Assembly: GCA_034111645.1 (NCBI GenBank)
Contig: JAWUWW010000005.1
Span: 37,484-101,483, forward strand
Direction: 5' to 3'
Source: CANLBN01 sp034111645
GTDB lineage: Bacteria > Pseudomonadota > Gammaproteobacteria > Pseudomonadales > Cellvibrionaceae
Length of the DNA stretch: 64,000 nt
The notes beneath the pieces are model-generated. The model was given only the letters and a program-made list of their open reading frames with translations. It did no database searches and had not been told where the DNA came from. The first letter of the stretch is position 1. Every line of letters starts with the position of its first letter. A program made the position numbers and the translations under genes. This document shows positions 45,543 to 55,136 of this stretch, piece by piece.

Positions 45543-47081
45543 TTATGTTTGCGCTTCATTAAATGTCTTTATAAATTCAGATGCTACATCAGAAGGTTTA
45601 TTCGCTAGCGTAATTGCAGTAATCATCGCTACGCTATCAACTCCTGTTTTTGCCACAGGTCCAAAGCGTTCAGTATTAATACCACCAATAGCAACTAATG
45701 GATATTGTAAAACATTGCGCCAATATGTAAGGCCTTCAAGCCCATGCGGGACCCATGGCATATCTTTTGTCGTGGTATGATAAACCGGACCACAAGCAAT
45801 ATAAGAAGGCTTATAGCTATGCGCCCTTGCCACTTCGTAGTGACAATGTGTACTTAAGCCTAGGCGTAGGCCTGCTTTTTTTATTTCATTAATATTGGCA
45901 TCATTTAAATCTTCTTGCCCAAGATGAACACCATAAGCATTATGTTTAATCGCCAGCTGCCAATAATCATTAATAAATAAGCGACAATTATGTTTTACTC
46001 CAAGCTCAATCGCACGTTGAATCTCAGCCTCAAGATCGTCACCCGATAAATCCTTTACTCGTAATTGCATCGTACTGACCCCTGTCGATGCGAGTCGGGT
46101 AATCCATTCGGCTCTATCAACTACCGGGTATAAGCCAAGCAAGGGCTGATTACAATCTGGAGATGGAGACATTGTTAAAGATTCGAGCGGATGTTGCGTT
46201 AACAACGGAAGATCTATTTGTTCATTTGGAAAATGAGTGATATTAACTGGACCATAACTTTTACTTTGACTGTTTTTAATGGCATTACTTTGAAATTGAC
46301 TATCGTTAAAAGAATCGGATTGTTCAATTGGATAGGCTTGGCGTAAGCCTTGCGAAATTGCCATTTTGGCAATAACAACAGCATCGTATAGCGAATATCC
46401 TAGAGCAAGACTACTCGCTATCGCTGACGATAAAGCACAGCCAGTGCCGCGAGAATTTTGTGTGCTAATCTTCTTGTTGCTTAGCCAAAAAGACATTTTT
46501 CCATCAGAAAAATAATCTTGAACGATATCGTCTGTTTTATCATTATGAAAATGTCCACCTTTTATAAAGACAGCATTAACACCAAGAGCTAGCAAACTGG
46601 CTGCAGATTTTATAATGTCATTTGTTGTTTTTATGTGAATATTTGTTAGTGCTTCGGCTTCAATAATATTTGGAGTTAATACTCTTGTGCAAGGCAACAG
46701 CTGCTGTTTTAAAAATAGCAAGAACTTATCATCTAAAAATTTTGCACCACTACTACTTTCTAGTACAGGATCAAAGATAAGTGGGATTTTTTTTTCTTCA
46801 ACAAAGTTTTTGATCTTTTCAGCTTGCGCTATCGAACCAATCAAACCAACTTTAACTGCTTTAATTGGTAAGTCAGCAACCGCATTTATCTGGTCTTGAA
46901 ATACAGCGTCAGCAATAGCATTAATTGAAATGACTGTTTCGTTATTCTGCGCCGTGTTTGCCGTAATAATTGATAGACTATGTGTTGCAAATGCATTTTG
47001 GACTTTAATGTCTACTGCAGCACCGGCAAGTCCAGCCGTATCATTACCTGAAAAATTTAACACTATTTTGCGTATCGACAT
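45543..47081 (-). CDS. thiDE: Bifunctional HMP-phosphate kinase / thiamine-phosphate synthase (ThiD-ThiE fusion)
   Basis: Fusion protein, 512 aa from the ATG at 47081 (the longer TTG start at 47144 adds an unlikely hydrophobic leader). Residues 1-255 are ThiD-like, phosphorylating HMP-P; the usual GSDPSGGAG motif appears as GNDTAGLAG (10-18), and the RGTGCALSSAIA catalytic motif (about 214-225) is kept. Residues 305-512 are ThiE, joining HMP-PP and thiazole phosphate: LRVKDLSGDD, FINDYWQLA, GVHLGQED, GPVYHTTTKD, AIGGI. The linker holds serine- and glutamine-rich sequence. It lies downstream of thiG. Confidence 0.92.
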   Translation of the reverse strand: MSIRKIVLNFSGNDTAGLAGAAVDIKVQNAFATHSLSIITANTAQNNETVISINAIADAVFQDQINAVADLPIKAVKVGLIGSIAQAEKIKNFVEEKKIPLIFDPVLESSSGAKFLDDKFLLFLKQQLLPCTRVLTPNIIEAEALTNIHIKTTNDIIKSAASLLALGVNAVFIKGGHFHNDKTDDIVQDYFSDGKMSFWLSNKKISTQNSRGTGCALSSAIASSLALGYSLYDAVVIAKMAISQGLRQAYPIEQSDSFNDSQFQSNAIKNSQSKSYGPVNITHFPNEQIDLPLLTQHPLESLTMSPSPDCNQPLLGLYPVVDRAEWITRLASTGVSTMQLRVKDLSGDDLEAEIQRAIELGVKHNCRLFINDYWQLAIKHNAYGVHLGQEDLNDANINEIKKAGLRLGLSTHCHYEVARAHSYKPSYIACGPVYHTTTKDMPWVPHGLEGLTYWRNVLQYPLVAIGGINTERFGPVAKTGVDSVAMITAITLANKPSDVASEFIKTFNEAQT

Positions 47082-47224
47082 AATAAATAATTTATATATT
47101 AAGTAAGCTGAGAATAAAAATAATAAGCGGCTTATTATTAACAAGCATCTATAACAACAAAGTCTTTAACAACTGAAATTTTTAAAATATGGCTAAAACT
47201 TCATCATGAATAAAATTAAAAAAG

Positions 47225-48022
47225 TTAGGATTGATGCCAGAAAGGAGTACCTATTGTTGGCGTGCTTGGTTTGGCAAGATTTTTTTCTTTAATAGCGCCT
47301 GCCTCAAAACCATTGCGTCCCGCAAGTATTGCAAACTTAAAAGCCTCGGCCATTTTAATGGGGTCAGCAGCTTGAGCAACAGCAGTATTCAGTAAAACGC
47401 CATCGTAACCCATTTCTAATGCCTGCGTGGCATGAGACGGCAAGCCTATACCAGCATCAACAATTAAGGTAATGTTGGGGAGCCGTTCACGTATATTTTT
47501 GAGCGCATAAGGATTTAGCAAGCCCTTACCAGTTCCGATCGGTGAGCCCCACGGCATTAAAATATTACATCCGGCCTCTGCTAATTTCTGACACAGAACA
47601 AGATCATCGGTGCAATAAGGAAAAACTTCAAAACCTTGAGAAATTAATTCTTTAGTAGCTTCTAAAGTTGCGAAAGGATCTGGTTGAAGATTATATTCAT
47701 CGCCAATAACCTCAAGCTTAATCCAATGCGTGCCAAAAACTTCACGCGCCATTTGTGCAGTCGTAATCGCTTCTTTGGCAGAGTGACAACCTGCGGTATT
47801 AGGTAAGATGTTAAGATTTAATTTTTGTAACAAATTCCAAAAGTCATTGCCGCCTTCACCAGCATTTGCTTTTGCTGAAGCTATATTTTGACGTCTAAGT
47901 GAAACCGTTACTACCTCTGACCCAGATGCCGTTATCGCTTTTTTCATCAAATCAGGTGAAGGGTATAGAGCTGAACCTATAAGTAATCTGCTTGAAATTT
48001 TTTTATCTGCTAATTGCCACAT
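47225..48022 (-). CDS. thiG: Thiazole synthase ThiG
   Basis: Forms the thiazole ring of thiamine from 1-deoxyxylulose 5-phosphate, dehydroglycine and ThiS thiocarboxylate. The 265-aa TIM barrel has SRLLIGSALYPS (12-23), TVSLRRQN (39-46), LPNTAGCHSAKEA (about 73-85), WIKLEVIGD, the VFPYCTDD segment and IVDAGIGLPSHA (about 179-190). Length is typical. It lies 78 bp downstream of thiS, its protein partner. Glycine-derived imine would come from ThiO. Confidence 0.96.
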   Translation of the reverse strand: MWQLADKKISSRLLIGSALYPSPDLMKKAITASGSEVVTVSLRRQNIASAKANAGEGGNDFWNLLQKLNLNILPNTAGCHSAKEAITTAQMAREVFGTHWIKLEVIGDEYNLQPDPFATLEATKELISQGFEVFPYCTDDLVLCQKLAEAGCNILMPWGSPIGTGKGLLNPYALKNIRERLPNITLIVDAGIGLPSHATQALEMGYDGVLLNTAVAQAADPIKMAEAFKFAILAGRNGFEAGAIKEKNLAKPSTPTIGTPFWHQS

Positions 48023-48100
48023 AATTATTAATAAACTTTCTTATAAGTGAATTATTAAAATAAATAGATATAAATAAATGTTTGTATATGATTATAAAAA

Positions 48101-48304
48101 TTAACCACCGTGCATGGGGATTAACAATTCGATCCTATCACCCTCTTTTAAAAACACATCAGCATAGGCCGATTTAGGAATAAACTCTTCATTGACAGCG
48201 ACGGCAAAACTTTTGTCGTCTAATTGCAAAACATTTATAGCTTCAACAATTGAGCATTCCGCTTTTAAGGTTTTTTTTTCACCATTTAATTGCAGTGTAA
48301 TCAT
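48101..48304 (-). CDS. thiS: Sulfur carrier protein ThiS
   Basis: Ubiquitin-like sulfur carrier, 67 aa, ending in MHGG, the Gly-Gly terminus that is adenylated by ThiF and thiocarboxylated. LNGE near the N terminus and FAVAVNEEFIPKSAY in the middle match the family. It lies 12 bp downstream of thiO within the thi operon. Confidence 0.95.
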   Translation of the reverse strand: MITLQLNGEKKTLKAECSIVEAINVLQLDDKSFAVAVNEEFIPKSAYADVFLKEGDRIELLIPMHGG

Positions 48305-48316
48305 ATTAATATAGAT

Positions 48317-49408
48317 CTAAGCGACTCGATTAATTAATGTTTCATAATCAGATTGATAATTAGAATTTTCAATATGACTGAGCACTTGTTCTCCTAGCGC
48401 AGGAGATAGTAAAAAGCCATGTCTAAATAAGCCGTTAATACGAATTAAACCGTCACTTAATTCGATTTTAGGCAAATTGTCATCTAAAGCAGGCCTGCAG
48501 TTAGTTCGCATATCAACAATACGAGCCTCAGCAAATCCTGAATGCAAACTGTAAGCTGCTGACAATAACTCTAGACTAGAGCGCACCGTCATTGGTCCCA
48601 TATCATTACTTTCTATTTGGGTGGCGCCTACAATGTATAAATCATCGTAGCCACGCGGGACTAAATATAATCGATAGCGTGGATGCATTAGGCGAACAAG
48701 ATGATTAATATTCACATCGGGCGCTCTTAACCAAATGATCTCACCTCGAACCCCACGAATCTCTGGCCACTGCGATTTTGCTCCTAGACCTCTACAATCT
48801 ATGACTAAATCAAAATGATGCTCACCTTCAGTGGTAGCAATAATGTGAGATTTAACAGACAGAATCACGTGACTCGGATACCAACTAACACCACCATCAA
48901 TTAAGCGCTCAGCCAATAGCTTTAAGGTTTTTGCTGGCGATAACCAAGCTTCTTCTGGCAAATAAATAGCCTGCGAAAATTGACTAGAAAGCTCTGGCTC
49001 AAGCTCTGTTAATTGTTGCCGGTTAAGCTCTCTATATTGTTCAGAAGTTGGCCTTAGTTTATGTAAGACTTGTTGATTAAATTGGTCATAATCGGCTTGA
49101 TCTGCACCGTGGGCAACAATCAAACTACCTTGCTTAAAGTAGCCTAAATCACCATTAAGCTCATTAGCCAATTCATCCCAAAGCTGCAGCGAGCGCTTGC
49201 CAAGGTCATAAACCATAAGTTCAGCAGACTCAACCTCACAATAGGGAGTAAGCATACCTGCAGCGGTGTAAGCCGCTGCATTACCAAAATCAATCTCGTC
49301 TTTATCGAAGATACTCACCGTATAGCCAGCCTGTAGAAGCTGCCAAGCGAGAACCCGCCCCATTACTCCGGCACCGGCAATACCAACGGTCATAGATTTT
49401 TTTGGCAT
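48317..49408 (-). CDS. thiO: Glycine oxidase ThiO
   Basis: FAD-dependent glycine oxidase that supplies dehydroglycine (iminoacetate) for the thiazole ring, the aerobic alternative to ThiH. The 363-aa protein has the FAD-binding GIAGAGVMGRVLAWQLLQAG (9-28), an acidic end to the dinucleotide fold (IFDKDE), and the C-terminal RPALDDNLPKIEL and NGLFRHGFLLSPALGE segments near the active site. Its presence with thiS-thiG, and the absence of thiH, indicates oxygen-dependent thiamine synthesis. Lies 64 bp downstream of thiC. Confidence 0.93.
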   Translation of the reverse strand: MPKKSMTVGIAGAGVMGRVLAWQLLQAGYTVSIFDKDEIDFGNAAAYTAAGMLTPYCEVESAELMVYDLGKRSLQLWDELANELNGDLGYFKQGSLIVAHGADQADYDQFNQQVLHKLRPTSEQYRELNRQQLTELEPELSSQFSQAIYLPEEAWLSPAKTLKLLAERLIDGGVSWYPSHVILSVKSHIIATTEGEHHFDLVIDCRGLGAKSQWPEIRGVRGEIIWLRAPDVNINHLVRLMHPRYRLYLVPRGYDDLYIVGATQIESNDMGPMTVRSSLELLSAAYSLHSGFAEARIVDMRTNCRPALDDNLPKIELSDGLIRINGLFRHGFLLSPALGEQVLSHIENSNYQSDYETLINRVA

Positions 49409-49472
49409 AATATTTTAACTTACCCCGTCATTGTTTAGTTAAGCATGAACTAATCGTTAACTAGCGCCTTAA

Positions 49473-51311
49473 TTAATCAATTTGTTCAATATAAATTTCG
49501 CTACCTAAGCTTTTAAACTCTGCAGATTTTTGTCTCATGCCCTCTTCAATTTCTTTAACCGCCGCATAGTCGCGTACTTCTTGAGAAATTTTCATAGAGC
49601 AAAACTTAGGTCCACACATTGAACAGAAATGAGCTACCTTTGCAGAATCTTTAGGCAGAGTCTCGTCGTGGTATGAACGTGCACGATCAGGATCTAAACC
49701 AAGATTAAATTGATCGTCCCAGCGGAACTCAAAACGTGCTTTCGACAACATATCATCACGATAACGTGCCCCAGGATGGCCTTTGGCAATATCAGCCGCA
49801 TGTGCTGCTATTTTGTAAGTGATAATACCTTCTTTTACATCATCACGATTTGGCAGGCCCAAATGTTCTTTTGGCGTTACATAACAAAGCATTGCACAAC
49901 CAAACCAACCAATCATTGCTGCACCAATACCGCTAGTAAAGTGATCATAACCTGGAGCGATATCTGTGGTCAGAGGCCCAAGCGTATAAAATGGAGCTTC
50001 ATCACAATTATCTAACTGCTTAGTCATGTTCTCTTTGATCATATGCATTGGCACGTGACCAGGGCCTTCAATCATGGTTTGAATATCGTGCTTCCAGGCA
50101 ATTTTAGTCAACTCACCTAATGTTTCTAACTCACCAAACTGCGCTTCGTCATTAGCATCTGCTAACGAACCAGGCCTTAAACCATCACCTAAAGAGAAGG
50201 TTACGTCGTATTCTTTCATTAAAAGACATATGTCTTCAAAATGGGTGTATAAGAAGTTTTCTTTGTGGTGAGCAATACACCATTTAGCCATGATAGAACC
50301 ACCTCGAGATACAATACCCGTAACACGATTAGCGGTCATTGGCACATAACGCAATAAAACACCGGCATGAATAGTAAAGTAGTCAACACCTTGCTCTGCT
50401 TGCTCAATCAAGGTATCGCGGAAAACTTCCCAGGTTAAATCTTCTGCTACGCCGTTAACTTTTTCAAGTGCTTGATAAATAGGCACAGTTCCTATTGGCA
50501 CGGGAGAGTTTCGAACAATGTAATCGCGAGTCGAGTGAATATTTTTACCTGTTGATAAATCCATCACTGTATCGCCACCCCAACGGGTAGACCAAACAAG
50601 CTTCTCAATTTCTTCTTCAATGCCTGAAGATAGCGCAGAGTTCCCAATATTGGCATTAATTTTCACTAAGAAATTACGTCCAATAATCATTGGCTCTAAT
50701 TCGATGTGATTTATGTTTGCAGGGATAACAGCTCGACCTCTAGCCACTTCATCACGGACAAATTCTGCCGTAATTGGCTGTAAATTAGCTCCCCATGAAT
50801 TGCCTTTTAAGCGCTCGTTACGCTCATCAGTTGTGAATTCGTTATTTAATGCTACGCGTTCTTGGTTTTCACGAATTGCAATATATTCCATCTCAGGAGT
50901 GATTATGCCTTGGCGTGCATAATGCATTTGAGAGACGTTCATGCCTTTTTTGGCACGACGTGGGGTACGCTGTAGCTCTTTATTGTAAAACTGAAAGGCT
51001 TTATCAGAATCATTGTGACCATTATCAATGGGCTTTATTTCACGGCCTTCATAAACTTCTGTGTCATTTCTGGCTTCAATCCACTGTGAGCGAACATCTG
51101 CCAAACCTTCGTGGACATTGATCTCAACACTAGGGTCAGTGTAAGGACCAGAGGTATCATAGACCGTAACATGAGTACCATCGGTTAGGTTTATCTTACG
51201 CATGGGTACTTTGACATCGGGCATAGTGTCAGATGCGACATAAATTTTCTCGCTCCCAGGTAACGGCTCACGAGTAAGTATAGATGCAGGATCAGGAAGT
51301 TTACTGTTCAT
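49473..51311 (-). CDS. thiC: Phosphomethylpyrimidine synthase ThiC
   Basis: Radical SAM enzyme that rearranges aminoimidazole ribotide to HMP-phosphate. The start chosen is the ATG at 51311 (612 aa), with AGAGGA seven bases upstream; the ATG at 51332 adds seven residues. The C-terminal iron-sulfur motif CSMCGPKFCSM (C-x2-C-x4-C) is present, as are WGGDTVMDLSTG and EGPGHVPMH. First gene of the thi operon, with a TPP riboswitch in its leader, so expression falls when TPP is abundant. Confidence 0.97.
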   Translation of the reverse strand: MNSKLPDPASILTREPLPGSEKIYVASDTMPDVKVPMRKINLTDGTHVTVYDTSGPYTDPSVEINVHEGLADVRSQWIEARNDTEVYEGREIKPIDNGHNDSDKAFQFYNKELQRTPRRAKKGMNVSQMHYARQGIITPEMEYIAIRENQERVALNNEFTTDERNERLKGNSWGANLQPITAEFVRDEVARGRAVIPANINHIELEPMIIGRNFLVKINANIGNSALSSGIEEEIEKLVWSTRWGGDTVMDLSTGKNIHSTRDYIVRNSPVPIGTVPIYQALEKVNGVAEDLTWEVFRDTLIEQAEQGVDYFTIHAGVLLRYVPMTANRVTGIVSRGGSIMAKWCIAHHKENFLYTHFEDICLLMKEYDVTFSLGDGLRPGSLADANDEAQFGELETLGELTKIAWKHDIQTMIEGPGHVPMHMIKENMTKQLDNCDEAPFYTLGPLTTDIAPGYDHFTSGIGAAMIGWFGCAMLCYVTPKEHLGLPNRDDVKEGIITYKIAAHAADIAKGHPGARYRDDMLSKARFEFRWDDQFNLGLDPDRARSYHDETLPKDSAKVAHFCSMCGPKFCSMKISQEVRDYAAVKEIEEGMRQKSAEFKSLGSEIYIEQID

Positions 51312-51453
51312 CAAATGTCCTCTCAAGGTCATATAAAAATATTTAACTTGAATGTTAAATAATTGGTTAATAAACGCTAGAGGGCAAGATTAAAGAGAAA
51401 TTTAGTGAGTAAATTTTCTTTTTGTGAAGAGAAAGAATGAAAATTTTCATTCA

Positions 51454-51554
51454 TGCTCATTCCTACGCCAATACTAGCTGGATCAGGTTCACGGGTTCAA
51501 TAAGGTCATTATTTAATAAACCTTATTATCTCAGCCTAAAGCACCCCGAGAGCA
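51454..51554 (-). promoter_or_regulatory. TPP riboswitch (thi box) in the thiC leader
   Basis: On the minus strand the leader reads TGCTC (P1 5' arm), CGGGGTGC, GGCTGAGA, a long P3 with AATAAGGT and ACCTTATT arms, then GAACCTGATCCAGCTAGTA-type P4/P5 sequence, GGCGTAGGAA and GAGCA (P1 3' arm). All conserved TPP-binding segments are in order. It lies about 140-240 bases upstream of the thiC start and should repress the operon when TPP is high. Confidence 0.95.
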
Positions 51555-51564
51555 ATTGTTTTGT

Positions 51565-51593
51565 ATTCTAGTAAAAAAAAGCAGCAATTGGAA
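51565..51593 (-). promoter_or_regulatory. Candidate promoter of the thiC operon
   Basis: Minus-strand TTCCAA (51588-51593), 17 bases, TAGAAT (51565-51570). The -10 matches at five of six positions and the -35 is poor. The predicted transcript start is within a few bases of the riboswitch 5' arm, which supports the assignment. Confidence 0.45.
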
Positions 51594-51808
51594 GAGCTAA
51601 TATATCGACAGATAATGATGTAAAGATTAAACTTTGTAGTATAACCCTATGTAAATTAAAGATTTTTATCCAACATCTTATTATTTACAAAGTCCTAAGA
51701 TGAAATCGCTCTAAAAAAGCAACAGTGATAGTTTAAAATGGCTTACCCTAAACAAATAAACTTGCGATATGTTATTGACGTTAAAACCAAACACAACAAC
51801 CATAAAAA

Positions 51809-52267
51809 CTAAGTAAAAGATTTACCTTTTAATCGTCTCGCTGCATCGACGACAAAATCTTTATATTGATTCTCAATATTGATACGATTTTTTTCGAATT
51901 GCTTTTTTTCTTTTTTTGAAAGCTTGCCCCAAGCATCGAGAATAGGGATATGAGATGTCGCATCTGTCAATTGAAAGAGCGCACTATAATCACTACGCAC
52001 ATCATCACTAATTTTTAAGTTATCTAGCAATACGCTTATACGAATAGCACCCTCAGTTAAAGATAACTGCTCGCCTATAATTCCTTGAGCTAAAACCTGC
52101 ACGCTTTTGTTTAAATAATTATTATGGTCATTTTTTAATTCATCTAGCTGCTTAAGCTGCTGCTCTTTTGTCGCTTGCATTTTTTGCACTTGACGCAAGT
52201 AATAAAATGCAATTCCAACCAGCAGCAAAATAATTAGCAACCCAGCAATCGTTAAAAACACTAGCAT
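51809..52267 (-). CDS. DUF2489 membrane-anchored protein
   Basis: Protein of 152 aa with one N-terminal membrane helix (MLVFLTIAGLLIILLLVGIAF region, about 1-23), a coiled coil (about 25-55) and a helical C-terminal DUF2489 domain containing GAIRISVLLDNL and DAWGKLSKKEKKQFEKNRI. The ATG at 52267 has GGAG eight bases upstream; the longer frame from 52366 lacks a site and adds a second odd hydrophobic stretch. Function unknown. It lies downstream of rmuC on the same strand and may be co-transcribed. Confidence 0.85.
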   Translation of the reverse strand: MLVFLTIAGLLIILLLVGIAFYYLRQVQKMQATKEQQLKQLDELKNDHNNYLNKSVQVLAQGIIGEQLSLTEGAIRISVLLDNLKISDDVRSDYSALFQLTDATSHIPILDAWGKLSKKEKKQFEKNRINIENQYKDFVVDAARRLKGKSFT

Positions 52268-52374
52268 TTTTTTGTTTCTCCAAATTATATTCAAATAATA
52301 AAAAATGTATAAACAGCTTTTTAGCTGTTTATATTTATCAACTGATACATTAATTTTTTTAAGCACCTATAAAT

Positions 52375-53652
52375 TTATTCATCAGAGCTTAATTCAACAT
52401 TACGCTTAGTTTTTGCACCTAATGCCTTAAGTCTCTCAGCTCGCTTAAATAAATTACCATTGCCTTCATATAGTCTTTTTTTAGCCAACTGATAAGCCTC
52501 AGAGGTTTTATCTAACTGATTACCAATTTGGGCTATAGACTCTAAAAATAAAACGAATTGATCGTATAAGCCGCCTGCCTCTGCTGCAATTTTTTCAGCA
52601 TTTTGGTTCTGTTTCTGATAACGCCAAATACTTGAAACAGTTTGTAATGTTGTCATCAATGTTGTAGGACTTACCAATACTATTTGTTGGTCATAGGCCT
52701 CTTGAAACAATTGCGGCTCTGACTGAAGCGTCAACATAAATGAAGTTTCAATAGGTATAAAGATAAATACGAAATCAATGCTATTAACGCCTTCTAAAGA
52801 CTCATAATTTTTTTTACTTAAGTTTTTAACATGTGCTCTCACAGATCGAATATGTGACTTGAGCGCTGAACTCCGAGCTTCTTCTGTTTTTGCATTTGTA
52901 TATTGTTCGTAATGAATGAGTGAAACTTTTGCGTCGATAATTAATTGTTTATTGTAAGGCAAATAAATAATAATGTCTGGTGCACGGCGCTTACCCATAA
53001 CATCCTCGGCAGATGGTTCATAAAGTGATACCTGTGATTCATATTCAGTCCCCTTACGTAATCCAGAATCTTGCAAAATACGCTCAAGTATCATTTCTCC
53101 CCAATTGCCCTGTGCTTTATTGTCACCTTTTAAAGCATTGGCAAGATTAACTGCCTCTTGACCTATTTTAAGAGTCTGGGCTTGTAACTCCCCTACTTTA
53201 CCCATTAACTGATTTCTTTCGGCACTCTCTTTTTGGTATACATCGGCAACTTGCTTTTTAAAATCATCTATTTGCAGTCTTAATGGATTTAGGGAATAGT
53301 TCAGTGTTTTTTGATTTTGTTGATCAAATTGTTGCTGCTTGCTCTCAAATATTCTGTTGGCTAAATTTTCGAACTCTTGACCCATTTGAAGACGAGATTC
53401 TGACAGTAACTGTGATTGATTTGTTAACTGCTCTTTTAAAAAATCACGTTGGGCTGTAATATTACCTAGCTCCTCAAGTCTATGAGATAGTATATTTTCT
53501 GCCTCTAATTGTTTCTGTTGCGATGCAGATAAAAGCCGATTTGTACGATTATTGAGCAAAAGCCCGACAATGATGGCACCAAAAATAAGTCCAGAAAAAA
53601 ACAACAAAAAAGATAGGGCATTAGTTACAATAAAACTGGTTATTAGTGTCAT
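52375..53652 (-). CDS. rmuC: DNA recombination protein RmuC homologue
   Basis: RmuC family protein, associated with limiting inversions at short inverted repeats. The 425 aa begin with a membrane helix (about 9-32), continue as a long coiled coil (about 40-190), and contain the nuclease-like core with GDNKAQGNWGEMILERIL (about 174-191), RRAPDIIIYLPYNKQLIIDAKVSL and FIFIPIETSF. The length is close to the E. coli protein (475 aa). Divergent from the TPR gene with only 54 bp between. Confidence 0.92.
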   Translation of the reverse strand: MTLITSFIVTNALSFLLFFSGLIFGAIIVGLLLNNRTNRLLSASQQKQLEAENILSHRLEELGNITAQRDFLKEQLTNQSQLLSESRLQMGQEFENLANRIFESKQQQFDQQNQKTLNYSLNPLRLQIDDFKKQVADVYQKESAERNQLMGKVGELQAQTLKIGQEAVNLANALKGDNKAQGNWGEMILERILQDSGLRKGTEYESQVSLYEPSAEDVMGKRRAPDIIIYLPYNKQLIIDAKVSLIHYEQYTNAKTEEARSSALKSHIRSVRAHVKNLSKKNYESLEGVNSIDFVFIFIPIETSFMLTLQSEPQLFQEAYDQQIVLVSPTTLMTTLQTVSSIWRYQKQNQNAEKIAAEAGGLYDQFVLFLESIAQIGNQLDKTSEAYQLAKKRLYEGNGNLFKRAERLKALGAKTKRNVELSSDE

Positions 53653-53706
53653 GGTGTCGCAAGCTCTTAGTACAAGTAAACGATTATTAACGATATAGTA
53701 TCAAAA

Positions 53707-54156
53707 ATGAACTCGAATATTAGCTCTTCTTCTAAAACCAGCAATTCTATTGCTATTAGTGACACAGATACACAAAAGATCTGTGAAGAAGCACAAGTGC
53801 TTTCCAACCAAGAAATGTATGATGCCGCCCTAAGACTTTTTTACAAAGCCTGGCTAACATTGCCCAAACCTCAAATGGAACAAGAGAGTTCAGAGATTAT
53901 TTTGTCGCATATTGGTGATACATATTATCAATTAAAAAAATATAAACCTGCTATTGAGGCTCTTAGGTCAGCATTGGCCTGCCAGAAAACCGACCGGCGC
54001 GCGTTCGTCTTACTTCGTCTTGGGCAGTCATTTCTCGATACGAATCAAGAACCCCAAGCAAAAACATACTTACTAAAAGCTTATCGACTAGGCGGTGAAA
54101 TGTTATTTAAGTCGGAAAAGAAAGTGTATTTTAATGCTATCAAAGGGGTTATATGA
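53707..54156 (+). CDS. Small tetratricopeptide repeat protein
   Basis: Soluble protein of 149 aa without signal peptide. A serine-rich start (1-20) is followed by three TPR units (about 33-66, 69-102 and 103-135), for example IGDTYYQLKKYKPAIEALRS. Likely a protein-interaction module; no function can be assigned. It lies 150 bp before murI on the same strand and is divergent from rmuC. Confidence 0.75.
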   Translation: MNSNISSSSKTSNSIAISDTDTQKICEEAQVLSNQEMYDAALRLFYKAWLTLPKPQMEQESSEIILSHIGDTYYQLKKYKPAIEALRSALACQKTDRRAFVLLRLGQSFLDTNQEPQAKTYLLKAYRLGGEMLFKSEKKVYFNAIKGVI

Positions 54157-54305
54157 TCTAAGACTACCTAGGGACTATTAAATTATTTATAATTTTACAT
54201 AGGCAACGAATAATTCCCCTAGAAACATCATATTAAAGACCCATGATCAAATCTGAGTTACTTAAAACTGCATATAGACTCTAATAACAGTCATTAAGGA
54301 AAAAC

Positions 54306-55136
54306 GTGAATTTCTCCAAACAGCCGCATATTTTAGTTTTTGATTCAGGCATTGGGGGTCTTAGCGTTGTTGAAGCTATTAAAAAAACAAATCCTTTTTG
54401 CCAGCTAACCTATGCCTCTGACAATGCTCAATTTCCCTATGGGACAAAAGAGGCGTCTTATTTAATTGACCGTGTCGAGCGGGTAATAACACATCTACAA
54501 AAAAAAGTGTCTGCTGATATTATTGTGGTTGCCTGTAATACGGCAAGCACAGTCGTACTACCTAAAATAAGGTCACATTTTTCACTGCCTATTATTGGTG
54601 TTGTTCCTGCTATCAAACCAGCAGCTGAAATAACAACTAATAAAAGTATTGGTTTATTGGCAACACCTGGAACGATCAACCGTAATTATACAAAACAACT
54701 AATTAATGATTTTGCTAGTCATTGTAAAATTATATCCGTTGGGTCAAGTGAGTTAGTGCTCCTTGCTGAAAAAAAATTGCAAAGAAAAACAATCTCAATA
54801 GAGGCAATACGTGAAATCACCGAGCCCTTTCGCGCCAATGACGATAATTGCTTGCCAGACACCATGGTGCTTGCCTGTACTCATTTTCCGTTACTAAAAA
54901 AGGAACTAATATCTGTGTTGCCTAATATAACTAACTGGATAGATTCTGGTGATGCTATTGCTCGTCGTATTCAGTTTTGGATTAAAGAGCTAAATTTAAA
55001 AGTTGATAATGTATCGATGCAAGAGCCATTGAAAGGCCATAGTATTTTTACCAAAAAAACTGCAGAAATGGAATTGATAAAGCCTGCATTAGATATTTTA
55101 AATTTAGGTAATATTCGCTATATGGAAATTAAATAG
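54306..55136 (+). CDS. murI: Glutamate racemase
   Basis: Cofactor-independent racemase that makes D-glutamate for peptidoglycan. The 276 aa contain VFDSGIGGLSV (11-21), YASDNAQFPYGTK (36-48), and the two catalytic cysteines in VACNTAS (Cys77) and LACTHFPLL (Cys191). The start is GTG at 54306 with AAGGA six bases upstream. Its TAG stop overlaps the GTG of the next gene by one base, so the nuclease gene is translationally coupled. Confidence 0.96.
   Translation: MNFSKQPHILVFDSGIGGLSVVEAIKKTNPFCQLTYASDNAQFPYGTKEASYLIDRVERVITHLQKKVSADIIVVACNTASTVVLPKIRSHFSLPIIGVVPAIKPAAEITTNKSIGLLATPGTINRNYTKQLINDFASHCKIISVGSSELVLLAEKKLQRKTISIEAIREITEPFRANDDNCLPDTMVLACTHFPLLKKELISVLPNITNWIDSGDAIARRIQFWIKELNLKVDNVSMQEPLKGHSIFTKKTAEMELIKPALDILNLGNIRYMEIK

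Noticed and set aside
45502..45780. 92-codon plus-strand frame at the thiDE 3' end
   Set aside because: Antisense to the ThiE domain, where the conserved motifs are on the minus strand.
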